Source: JABDJZ01 sp047619685 (GTDB taxonomy: Bacteria; Bacteroidota; Rhodothermia; Rhodothermales; UBA10348). Taken from it: a stretch of 5,148 bases of DNA. This document shows, piece by piece, positions 1 through 5,148 of this stretch (its first letter is position 1; every line of letters begins with the position of its first letter). The position numbers and the translations under genes are program-made. The stretch lies in contig JBLHLC010000096.1 in the NCBI GenBank assembly GCA_047619685.1, forward strand, positions 1-5,148, given 5' to 3'. The notes beneath the pieces are model-generated. The model saw only the letters and a list, made by a program, of their open reading frames with translations. It did not search any database and was not told where the DNA came from.

Positions 1-1
1 G

Positions 2-3000
2 GACGGACCGGCGGAGTACGAGATGATCGTAGGTTCGCCCAACGTGTTTGCGGGTGCCCGGGTTGAGGGCATTGACAGATCCTTCCAGAAGTCGTTCACG
101 GCTGTGGCATCGGTGCCCGGGCAGCCCCTGGCCACACAGACCGAATGGGTCATCGTCCAGGGCGCGCGCGCGCGCACCGGGACCTTCATTACCGTACCAT
201 CCGAACCGATTCCGCTATTTGCGCTGCACGATCCACCGGGGGATAACTCCTACAGCTACATTGCAAAGGGATCGTCGATGTGCACGGGGATGGACTTCAG
301 CGACACCTATTCGCTGGTCACCAGTGGAGAGCAGAAGACCCTCTTCGGACTGAGCTTTATTGCGGGTACGGCCTTTGGAGGTCTCTTCGCCACGGAGACC
401 AAGTTTTTTGGCGGAGTCACCGCCGGCCTCAGCGGCACCACCGATTCCAATACCACAGAGAATGGGTTCAGTCTCTGCATGACGACGGAAGAGACGTTTT
501 CCACCTCGGCCGATCCGGCATTTGTGGGTCCGGACGCGGACGTCTTCGTCGGAATTGGTCTCAACTTTACGTTCTCTGAGGCGGATAGACTCAGCGTGAC
601 GGAACAGTGCCAGTTGTCGGTAGACGACATTCTCGGGGTCGGAATCGACGTGGATGACCCGATTGCAACCACGTATCACTTTACTCGCGGACTGCTGCGG
701 GATACGATGATTCCGCAGTTGCGGGAAAACGCGGAACGTGAAACGGGCGCTGCCAAGACGGAGCAGGAGAATGCTATTCGTCGGTTCGAGCAGCTTCTGG
801 AGTACGACGCGGCGCTCGGTCAGGACGAAGCCTTCAGTCTGCTGGAGAACCACTCCTTCTCAGCGGGTGCCGACGTAAACCAGTCGGTCACCTACGACAG
901 CACGGGTTATAGGAACACCGGCGCACCGGAAGAACTGGTGTTTGCGATTGGAGCAGCGGGAGAAATCGACGGCACGGGCGTGAAGTCCGAGTTTTCGCTA
1001 AATGCCGTGAGGACTTACACCGAGAACAAGATTACGACAAACGGCGGAGGTTCGTCGTTTCAGGTCGGTTATGTACTCTCGGATGATGATCAGGGAGACT
1101 TCTTTACGGTCGACGTCGGTCAGTCGCAATGCGTGCTGACCGAACGGTCAACGGATGACTTCACAGTGGTCTGCGATAAACCGCTGCCCATCTCGAATCT
1201 GAGAAAGCCACCGTTCGCGCCAGGGGGAGAGTTGCTGTTCAAACTGCGCAGTGGCACGAGTTCGAACCCGTGGGAGCCGATCACGCAGAAACGCGACCTG
1301 GCGCTGCTCTCAATCAATCCGCCTGTTCGGGCGGACCTTGGACCGGATGAGCCTGCAGTGTTCACGCTCACGCTCACTAACGCCGGAGAGAGCCAGGAGG
1401 AACGGAGTTATGTGCTGCGGACGGCGCACACATCCAACCCAGGTGGGGCAGTCTTGTCGGCTCAAGGAAGCCCGATCCACGACGGACTGGAGTTCACTCT
1501 GGGTGCCCAGCAATCACAGGAGGTGACGCTATCTGTCGAGCGGGGTCCAAGCGTGTACAGCTACAAGGATCTCCAGGTGGACTTCTACCCGCCGGATGAC
1601 GTTCAAAGCGCTGCGTCGAGTGCTTTGAAGGGTACGGTCACGTTCGACGTCGACTTCCTCGCGCCGTGTTCGGACATTTCCATTCAGCGACCGCGGCAGG
1701 ACTGGAGGCTGAACGCGTCCACCATTCTACCCGGACTCGATATCATTCTGAATCAATTCACGATTCCGGTGTCGGAGGCTGACTCGGTAGGGACGCTTGG
1801 GCTCGAGTACCGCCGCCTTGGGGCTGGCGATCCGACCGGCAACGTCTGGCTGCCAGCTGTCAAGACCGGTGTCAACCGGAGGTCACCGCTGGAATCGGAT
1901 AGCCTGGCTGTCACTCGCACGGACTGGCAAAGCACGTGGGATCTGGCGACCGCTGGTGTTGCAGACGGTGAGTATGAAGTGCGCGCCTTCACCGAGTGCA
2001 TCGTGGCCGGACCAGCCGGGAAGGTGTTCTCAGAATCATTGCGCGGCATCGTCGATACGAAGGCGCCCAAAGTGCTCGGCTCAGCCGAACCGGGTGACCG
2101 TGTGCTTGCCCTTGGCGATAACATCGAAATCACTTTCGACGAGGAGCTAGGCTGCAGCAGCATTACGGCGGGCACCAACGTTACGCTGGTGTATGGCGAC
2201 GGGGCAGAGCAGGGCAATCCGATCGGCATAGAGACGGTTTGCGATGGCCGAAGGGTCGTGATCGATCTCGATCCGAATGGTGCGTTGACCTGGCCCGACC
2301 TAGAGGGTCGCCTGTTAAAGGCGCGATTCGACCGGACAGTTACCGACGTACTGGGCAACCCCCTGGGCGAGGATATAGAATGGAGCTTCACCGTCCGCCG
2401 CAGCGCGGTCGCATGGAATCCGTCGGCCCTCGTCGCCGAGGTGCCGTACAGGGCTTTTGTGACCCTGAGTTCTGATCTGGTGAACGGCCGTGCTGAAGAG
2501 GCTGGATACACGCTGTCAGGCAACCTGCTGGCGTTCTCGCCCCAATCGGGGATCTTGGAAGCGGGCGGAAAACAAGCCATAGAGTTCGTCCTGGATGGGT
2601 CCCTTGCGCCCGGCGTCCATACCGGCGAGATACACGCTGCGGTGGTCGTCGGTGGCGAGACGCTCGACATTGTGCTGCCGGTCAGTATCACCGTCTCCGA
2701 TTTCCAGCAGCAGGCCATTTCGCTTGCGCAGGGTTGGACATGGTTCTCGACCAACCGCGTGCCGTCTACTACCCAGCCGGACAGCGTGTTGTCTTCGCTG
2801 AATGCCAGTGGCGGAGACCTGATCAAGAGCCAAACAGCCTTCGATCTGTATGATTTTGGGTCGGGAAGTTGGGTTGGCTCGCTGGGTTCGATCGAAAATG
2901 GCAAGGCCTATCAGATCAAGCTCGGCCGTGCGGCAACGCTCGTTGTCGCGGGGACCGAAATCGATCCGGCATCACCGATCAGCGTGACTCCGGGATGGAA

Positions 3001-4081
3001 CTGGATCGGCTACCTGCCGCAGGTCAAGCAAGGCCTCCGTGACGCCCTCAACTCCTTGTCGCCGTCCGGCGCTGTGGCGTCAGAGGGATATCTTGGCGAC
3101 CTGATAAAAAGCCAGTATGGCTTTGCCCAGTTCGATGGCACAAACTGGAGCGGCTCGCTTACGGAGATGGAGCCCGGCCTTGGGTACATGCTTCGTAGCA
3201 GGAGCGGTGGGACGCTGACGTATCCGACGCCTGCAGAGGCAGCCGCAAAGCTTCTGGCAGGGAATAACAAGGAGGACGGCAAGAGCCTGCCAGTTACTAC
3301 CGGTGGTTTGGGGATGGAATCAGGCGGAGCAGCTGCCGGTTGGTCTCCAAACACCTCGCGGACCCTTGAAGTCGACGAGTTGCCATTGACGACTGCCGCG
3401 AGCCCGATGAGCCGGTCGGACGCGGAGCGTCTGACGGAGGAATCGGCCACTAGAAAGCTAACCGTACAGCATGCCTTCTCGATGACACTGACGGGACAAG
3501 TCATGCTTGACGGTGAGTCGCTGGTCAATTCCGCGTCTGAATTGCGGGCCGTGGTCGGCGATGAAATCGTCGGCCAAGCGAACCTGCAGTTTGTCGAAAG
3601 CCTGCAGGCGTACCGGGTCTTCCTGATGGTATACGGTGAGGAAGGCGATGGGGTAGAGTTGGAGGTCTTCGATGCGGCGACTGAAACCGCCTATCGGGTC
3701 GGAGAGCCGCTGACCTTTGCGGCCGATGCTATGTTCGGCTCACCACAGAATCCCGTGCTGCTGGAGGCGGAAACGGAAGCGTACAAGGCGGCAAGGGCTG
3801 CGGCCGAGCTGCCAGAGAGGTTTGAACTGATTCAGAATTATCCAAATCCGTTCAACCCCCAGACGACGATTCGTTTTGGACTTCCTGTCGATGGAGAGGT
3901 CACCCTCGAAGTATTTGATGTGCTAGGTCGACGTGTGGCATCGCTGCTCGAGCGGGACCCATATACCGCCGGCTGGCATCAGATCGTATTCGACGCAAGG
4001 CAACTGGCGTCCGCGAGCTACTTCTACCGAATCTCTACGTCGTCGAAGTCCATCGTCAAGCGCATGGTGGTACTCAAGTAG
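2..4081 (+). CDS. Large multidomain T9SS-secreted surface protein, 5' partial
   Basis: The reading frame is open to the left edge (seven codons, DGPAEYE, precede the first Met at 23), so the gene starts upstream; residues below are counted from Met 23. Seen in order: an unrecognised block (1-395) with HDPPGDNSY at 69-77, a Gly-rich hydrophobic stretch at 107-138, a helical charged segment at about 220-277 and a Cys pair 370/384; beta-rich regions with an NPGG motif and C549/C659; an SbsA/Big_5-like Ig domain (681-793); a BACON/ASH-like sandwich (794-898); two tandem GW(T/N)W...GDLIKSQ repeats (899-1068); a Ser/Thr/Gly/Ala-rich linker (1069-1149); a 100-residue domain also present in the next gene (1150-1249); and a T9SS type A sorting domain (about 1265-1352). 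Known of the family: such C-termini direct export through the outer membrane by the Por machinery, with cleavage and surface anchoring or release. No catalytic motif is visible; an adhesive or structural role is inference. The next gene starts on the base after its stop codon. Confidence 0.93.
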   Translation, partial: DGPAEYEMIVGSPNVFAGARVEGIDRSFQKSFTAVASVPGQPLATQTEWVIVQGARARTGTFITVPSEPIPLFALHDPPGDNSYSYIAKGSSMCTGMDFSDTYSLVTSGEQKTLFGLSFIAGTAFGGLFATETKFFGGVTAGLSGTTDSNTTENGFSLCMTTEETFSTSADPAFVGPDADVFVGIGLNFTFSEADRLSVTEQCQLSVDDILGVGIDVDDPIATTYHFTRGLLRDTMIPQLRENAERETGAAKTEQENAIRRFEQLLEYDAALGQDEAFSLLENHSFSAGADVNQSVTYDSTGYRNTGAPEELVFAIGAAGEIDGTGVKSEFSLNAVRTYTENKITTNGGGSSFQVGYVLSDDDQGDFFTVDVGQSQCVLTERSTDDFTVVCDKPLPISNLRKPPFAPGGELLFKLRSGTSSNPWEPITQKRDLALLSINPPVRADLGPDEPAVFTLTLTNAGESQEERSYVLRTAHTSNPGGAVLSAQGSPIHDGLEFTLGAQQSQEVTLSVERGPSVYSYKDLQVDFYPPDDVQSAASSALKGTVTFDVDFLAPCSDISIQRPRQDWRLNASTILPGLDIILNQFTIPVSEADSVGTLGLEYRRLGAGDPTGNVWLPAVKTGVNRRSPLESDSLAVTRTDWQSTWDLATAGVADGEYEVRAFTECIVAGPAGKVFSESLRGIVDTKAPKVLGSAEPGDRVLALGDNIEITFDEELGCSSITAGTNVTLVYGDGAEQGNPIGIETVCDGRRVVIDLDPNGALTWPDLEGRLLKARFDRTVTDVLGNPLGEDIEWSFTVRRSAVAWNPSALVAEVPYRAFVTLSSDLVNGRAEEAGYTLSGNLLAFSPQSGILEAGGKQAIEFVLDGSLAPGVHTGEIHAAVVVGGETLDIVLPVSITVSDFQQQAISLAQGWTWFSTNRVPSTTQPDSVLSSLNASGGDLIKSQTAFDLYDFGSGSWVGSLGSIENGKAYQIKLGRAATLVVAGTEIDPASPISVTPGWNWIGYLPQVKQGLRDALNSLSPSGAVASEGYLGDLIKSQYGFAQFDGTNWSGSLTEMEPGLGYMLRSRSGGTLTYPTPAEAAAKLLAGNNKEDGKSLPVTTGGLGMESGGAAAGWSPNTSRTLEVDELPLTTAASPMSRSDAERLTEESATRKLTVQHAFSMTLTGQVMLDGESLVNSASELRAVVGDEIVGQANLQFVESLQAYRVFLMVYGEEGDGVELEVFDAATETAYRVGEPLTFAADAMFGSPQNPVLLEAETEAYKAARAAAELPERFELIQNYPNPFNPQTTIRFGLPVDGEVTLEVFDVLGRRVASLLERDPYTAGWHQIVFDARQLASASYFYRISTSSKSIVKRMVVLK
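162..175. repeat. (GC)7 dinucleotide tract inside the large gene
   Basis: Seven uninterrupted GC units, coding for part of Gly-Ala-Arg-Ala-Arg-Thr. The tract lies in the frame of the large protein and follows a WVIVQ strand. Alternating GC runs of this kind can slip during replication or adopt Z-DNA; a change of one unit would shift the frame. It may equally be chance in a GC-rich gene with Ala-Arg-Ala-Arg. Confidence 0.9.
2063..2401 (+). other. SbsA/Big_5-like bacterial Ig-like domain in the large protein
   Basis: Residues about 681-793. The domain opens with APKVLGSAEPGDRVLALGD, then IEITFDEEL, and closes with VTDVLGNPLGEDIEWSFTV. This is the usual order of SbsA-type Ig-like domains (Ala-Pro start, 'I-x-I-x-F-x-E-x-L' strand, 'D-x-x-G-N-x-L' near the end, W-S-F-T-V last strand). 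Two cysteines at 711 and 740 could form a disulfide inside the domain. Such domains are structural spacers in surface proteins. The family call is by motif order only, without a profile search. Confidence 0.75.
2402..2716 (+). other. BACON/ASH-like beta-sandwich domain in the large protein
   Basis: Residues about 794-898. The segment FSPQSGILEAGGKQAIEF followed by LAPGVHTGEIHAAVVVGG has the pattern of BACON and ASH-like domains ('P-x-S-G-x-L-x-A-G-x-x-x-x-I-x-F ... L-A-P-G-x-x-x-G-x-I'), ending in a strand-rich LPVSITVSDF. It is cysteine-free. In other proteins this fold is a spacer or a glycan/protein-binding module; which one applies here cannot be told. An alternative is another Ig-like sandwich with the same strand signature. 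Confidence 0.55.
2717..2977 (+). repeat. GWTW...GDLIKSQ protein repeat, copy 1
   Basis: Residues 899-985, 87 codons. Copy 1 has ISLAQGWTWFSTN, then GDLIKSQTAFDLY (931-943), W-V-G-S-L-G-S-I, G-K-A-Y-Q-I-K-L and a closing ATLVVAGT strand. The same landmarks recur in the same order in the adjoining copy. From memory, this repeat is common in secreted proteins of Bacteroidota and related phyla, often close to a T9SS sorting domain; its function is not known to me. Confidence 0.85.
2978..3226 (+). repeat. GWNW...GDLIKSQ protein repeat, copy 2
   Basis: Residues 986-1068, 83 codons, directly abutting copy 1. Landmarks: ISVTPGWNWIGYLPQ, GDLIKSQYGFAQF (1025-1037), W-S-G-S-L-T-E-M, G-L-G-Y-M-L-R-S and a closing GTLTYP strand. 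The DNA coding for DLIKSQ is still very similar in the two copies (2816-2833 against 3098-3115), differing mainly at third bases, but the rest has diverged. This indicates an old duplication kept under protein-level selection. Confidence 0.85.
3470..3769 (+). repeat. 100-residue 'VGDE' domain in the large protein (copy shared with next gene)
   Basis: Residues 1150-1249 of the large protein. Landmarks are an initial H-A-F-S-M strand, ELRAVVGDEIVGQA, FLMVYGEEGDGVELEVFDA, a LTFAAD strand and FGSPQNPVLLE. The same landmarks in the same order and spacing occur at 4190-4489 in the downstream gene. The pattern suggests an all-beta module. It sits between the low-complexity linker and the sorting domain. 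I know similar segments from secreted proteins of this group but cannot give an established family name. Confidence 0.75.
3806..4078 (+). other. T9SS type A C-terminal sorting domain of the large protein
   Basis: Residues about 1262-1352. It contains FELIQNYPNPFNPQTTIRF, then VTLEVFDVLGRRV, GWHQIVFDARQLASASYFYRI and the terminal KSIVKRMVVLK. All the hallmarks of type A sorting domains are present in order: YPNPFNP, the V-x-L-x-V-F-D-x-x-G-R strand pair, 'G-x-x-x-x-x-F-D-x-x-x-L-x-S-x-x-Y-x-Y-R' and a basic C-terminal strand. It is the strongest family assignment in the window. Confidence 0.96.
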
Positions 4082-4165
4082 ATGAAGGTCAAGAACCCCG
4101 TCATCGTCAGGCATCGACTCCTGACGGTATTCCTCACACTTGGAACGCTTGCGAACGCAAACGCA
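4082..4165 (+). other. Sec signal peptide of the small secreted protein
   Basis: 28 codons: basic start, hydrophobic core from about residue 13 to 24, and an Ala-Asn-Ala-Asn-Ala region that fits signal peptidase I cleavage before Gln29. There is no lipobox cysteine, so it is not a lipoprotein. Confidence 0.88.
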
Positions 4166-4798
4166 CAGCCAGACTGGTCGGTAAATACAGCGGCCTTTCA
4201 GTCCAGTCTGGCAGCGACCGTGTCGGTCTCGGTGGCGGGGCAGACGACCGTGGGTGCGGCCGACCGGTTGGCCGCGTTTGTGGGCGAGGAGATACGCGGG
4301 GTTGCGCCCCCTACCGAGGTGAGCGGCGAGTTCCTCTTCTTCCTACTTGTCTATGCGGATGGGTCGGGCGAGAGCGTGACCTTTCGTTACTACGATGCTT
4401 CCAACGATCGGATTTGCGAGGTGACGGAGACCATAGAGTTCGTGCCGAACGCAATATTGGGTGGGCTCTCGATCCCGCTTGAATTGACCGGCTCGTGTGT
4501 GAGCGCGACGTTGATGGACGCGGCCAGTTTGCCCCAGTCGTTTCATGTTTCCGGCGTATATCCCAATCCGGCGACGAACGCAATCAACGTCGTCGTTGAA
4601 TCCGGAAACGCCGCAGAAATGCGCTTGACGGTATTCGATCTGGTAGGGCGCGCGGTTATCAGCCGATCATCCCGCTTGCTCCAAGGCATAAATCGATTGG
4701 ATGTGCCAACAACCGGACTCACCCCCGGTACGTATTTCGTGGTTTCAGAAACTAGTTCGGATCGACAGATTCGCAGCTTTGCTGTCGGAGCGCATTAA
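4082..4798 (+). CDS. Small secreted protein with 'VGEE' domain and T9SS sorting domain
   Basis: 238 residues, complete. The start is the ATG directly following the previous stop (TAG|ATG); it gives a proper signal peptide (basic N-region with K2, K4, R10, R12, hydrophobic core LLTVFLTLGTLA, likely cleavage after NANA at 28, leaving QPDW). Residues 37-136 carry the same domain as the C-terminal part of the upstream protein (RLAAFVGEEIRGVA, FLLVYADGSGESVTFRYYDA, closing IPLELT). Residues 154-238 are a type A T9SS sorting domain (VYPNPATNAINVVV, LTVFDLVGRAV, TGLTPGTYFV). Two cysteines, near 111 and 139, may pair. There is only a weak GGTGG (4066-4070) upstream, so translation probably depends on ribosomes finishing the upstream gene. 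Predicted to be exported and surface-bound or released; its function is unknown. With one domain and no enzyme motif it may bind a partner or assist the giant neighbour (inference). Confidence 0.92.
   Translation: MKVKNPVIVRHRLLTVFLTLGTLANANAQPDWSVNTAAFQSSLAATVSVSVAGQTTVGAADRLAAFVGEEIRGVAPPTEVSGEFLFFLLVYADGSGESVTFRYYDASNDRICEVTETIEFVPNAILGGLSIPLELTGSCVSATLMDAASLPQSFHVSGVYPNPATNAINVVVESGNAAEMRLTVFDLVGRAVISRSSRLLQGINRLDVPTTGLTPGTYFVVSETSSDRQIRSFAVGAH
4190..4489 (+). repeat. 100-residue 'VGEE' domain in the small secreted protein
   Basis: Residues 37-136, the whole mature region ahead of the sorting domain. It aligns without large gaps to 3470-3769 of the upstream gene: RLAAFVGEEIRGVA against ELRAVVGDEIVGQA, FLLVYADG against FLMVYGEE, VTFRYYDA against VELEVFDA, and a closing LGGLSIPLEL against FGSPQNPVLL. 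The DNA is not alike over long stretches, so the copies are old. Confidence 0.75.
4541..4795 (+). other. T9SS type A sorting domain of the small secreted protein
   Basis: Residues 154-238. Motifs: SFHVSGVYPNPATNAINVVV, MRLTVFDLVGRAV, INRLDVPTTGLTPGTYFVV and a last strand IRSFAVGAH. The order and length fit type A sorting domains. It differs from the upstream gene's copy in lacking FNP after YPNP and in ending with Gly-Ala-His rather than a basic residue. Confidence 0.9.
4787..4790 (+). promoter_or_regulatory. Ribosome binding site (GGAG) of the LRR gene
   Basis: GGAG lies 7 bases before the ATG at 4798, inside the last codons of the preceding gene. It supports this ATG, whose first base is the last base of the preceding TAA (TAATG). 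Overlap plus a good Shine-Dalgarno site suggests coupled translation. Confidence 0.65.
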
Positions 4799-4863
4799 TG
4801 CGAAAGTGTCTCGCCATTCTGGCCATTCTGACTAGCTCAGTATCCCCAAGGGCTGCCGATGCG
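4798..4863 (+). other. Sec signal peptide of the LRR protein
   Basis: 22 codons: Arg-Lys at positions 2-3, a hydrophobic core to about residue 15 and Ala-Asp-Ala before Gln23. The single cysteine, at position 4, is too close to the start to be a lipobox. Confidence 0.85.
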
Positions 4864-5148
4864 CAGGTAGCTCCCGCAGACTCACTGGCGCTGGCGGCCC
4901 TATTCAACGCGACAGACGGGCCCAATTGGAATCGGAGCGATAACTGGCTGACCGGCAACGTGGACGATTGGTTCGGCGTCAGCACGGACGCAGGCCGTGT
5001 CTCGGGGGTCAATCTCCTGAATAACGGACTGACCGGTACGCTCTTCTTGGGACTCGGCGTCCTTACGGGCATGAGAAGCCTGGATCTCAGCCAGAACGCG
5101 CTGTCCGGTTCAATTCCGGCCGATCTAGGGAATCTGTCAAGTTTGACC
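4798..5148 (+). CDS. Secreted plant-type leucine-rich-repeat protein, 3' partial
   Basis: 117 codons are visible and the frame is open to the right edge. Residues 1-22 are a Sec signal peptide (R2, K3, hydrophobic CLAILAIL, likely cleavage after ADA before Gln23). Residues 28-67 form an LRR N-terminal cap: DSLALAALFNATDGPNWN, a second Trp at 50, and W58-F-G-V-S ahead of GRV. This follows the plant LRR cap pattern, but with Ser62 where plant proteins have a cysteine. Two exact 24-residue repeats follow (68-91 and 92-115, e.g. MRSLDLSQNALSGSIPADLG), of the plant-specific L-x-x-L-x-L-x-x-N-x-L-(S/T)-G-x-I-P class, with a third starting at the edge. These proteins bind protein or glycan ligands at the surface. 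A C-terminal T9SS sorting domain beyond the edge is expected by analogy with the two upstream genes, but is not seen. Confidence 0.93.
   Translation, partial: MRKCLAILAILTSSVSPRAADAQVAPADSLALAALFNATDGPNWNRSDNWLTGNVDDWFGVSTDAGRVSGVNLLNNGLTGTLFLGLGVLTGMRSLDLSQNALSGSIPADLGNLSSLT

Noticed and set aside
23..25. ATG at 23 as the true start of the large gene, with GGAG at 13-16 suitably spaced
   Set aside because: The frame stays open to the left edge and the codons before it read as normal protein (DGPAEYE). The sequence after Met 23 has no signal peptide although the C-terminus is a T9SS signal that requires Sec export first, so the real start must lie upstream.
215..853. Minus-strand open frame of 212 codons
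   Set aside because: It is entirely opposite the N-terminal part of the large gene, Arg-rich, with no recognisable motif or upstream signal.
1753..2904. Long open frame of 383 codons on the minus strand
   Set aside because: It lies wholly inside the Ig-like, BACON-like and repeat domains of the + strand protein, which have clear family motifs. Its own product is Ser/Arg/Pro-rich, without signal peptide, motif or ribosome binding site, as expected for an antisense shadow in GC-rich DNA.
3010..3528. Minus-strand open frame of 172 codons
   Set aside because: It lies opposite the second GWNW repeat and the linker, with a composition typical of an antisense shadow (Ser, Pro, Arg) and no domain.
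4064..4100. A promoter or terminator between the first two genes
   Set aside because: There is no intergenic base and no inverted repeat followed by a T-run; the junction is best read as an internal operon boundary.
4752..5072. Minus-strand open frame of 106 codons across the last gene junction
   Set aside because: It overlaps the well-supported LRR gene and the end of the sorting domain; no motif is seen in it.

Overview
The window is a fully coding, single-strand (+) stretch of a moderately GC-rich bacterial genome (roughly 57-60% G+C by eye). It holds three genes packed head to tail: the 3' part of a very large secreted multidomain protein (cut by the left edge), a complete small secreted protein, and the 5' part of a secreted leucine-rich-repeat protein (cut by the right edge). 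No RNA gene, IS element, CRISPR array, terminator or promoter is visible, and no intergenic DNA exists: the junctions read TAG|ATG and TAATG.

Organism: the first two genes end in type A sorting domains of the type IX secretion system (T9SS; YPNP motif, FDxxGR core). That places the host in the Bacteroidota/FCB radiation. The form YPNPFNPQTTIRF, the GC content, the GW(T/N)W...DLIKSQ repeats and the plant-type LRR protein together are most like the Rhodothermota or other high-GC relatives (Balneolota, Calditrichota, Ignavibacteriota are alternatives). This assignment is inference from motifs, not a database match.

Layout. 2-4081: giant surface or secreted protein, read in order as (a) an unrecognised N-terminal block with an HDPPG motif and a helical segment, (b) two beta-sandwich-like regions with spaced cysteines, (c) an SbsA/Big_5-type Ig-like domain, (d) a BACON/ASH-like beta-sandwich, (e) two tandem GW(T/N)W...GDLIKSQ repeats, (f) a low-complexity linker, (g) a 100-residue 'VGDE' domain, (h) the T9SS sorting domain. 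4082-4798: signal peptide, one copy of the same 100-residue domain, and a T9SS sorting domain, i.e. a miniature of the giant protein's C-terminus. 4798-5148: signal peptide, LRR N-cap and the first two 24-residue plant-type LRRs.

How they may work together (inference): three exported proteins with essentially no intergenic space are probably one transcript with coupled translation, making a set of cell-surface or released proteins for adhesion, binding of polymers or cell-cell contact. No enzyme active site is visible in any of them. The least explained parts are the N-terminal ~395 residues of the giant protein and the small domain shared by the first two genes.
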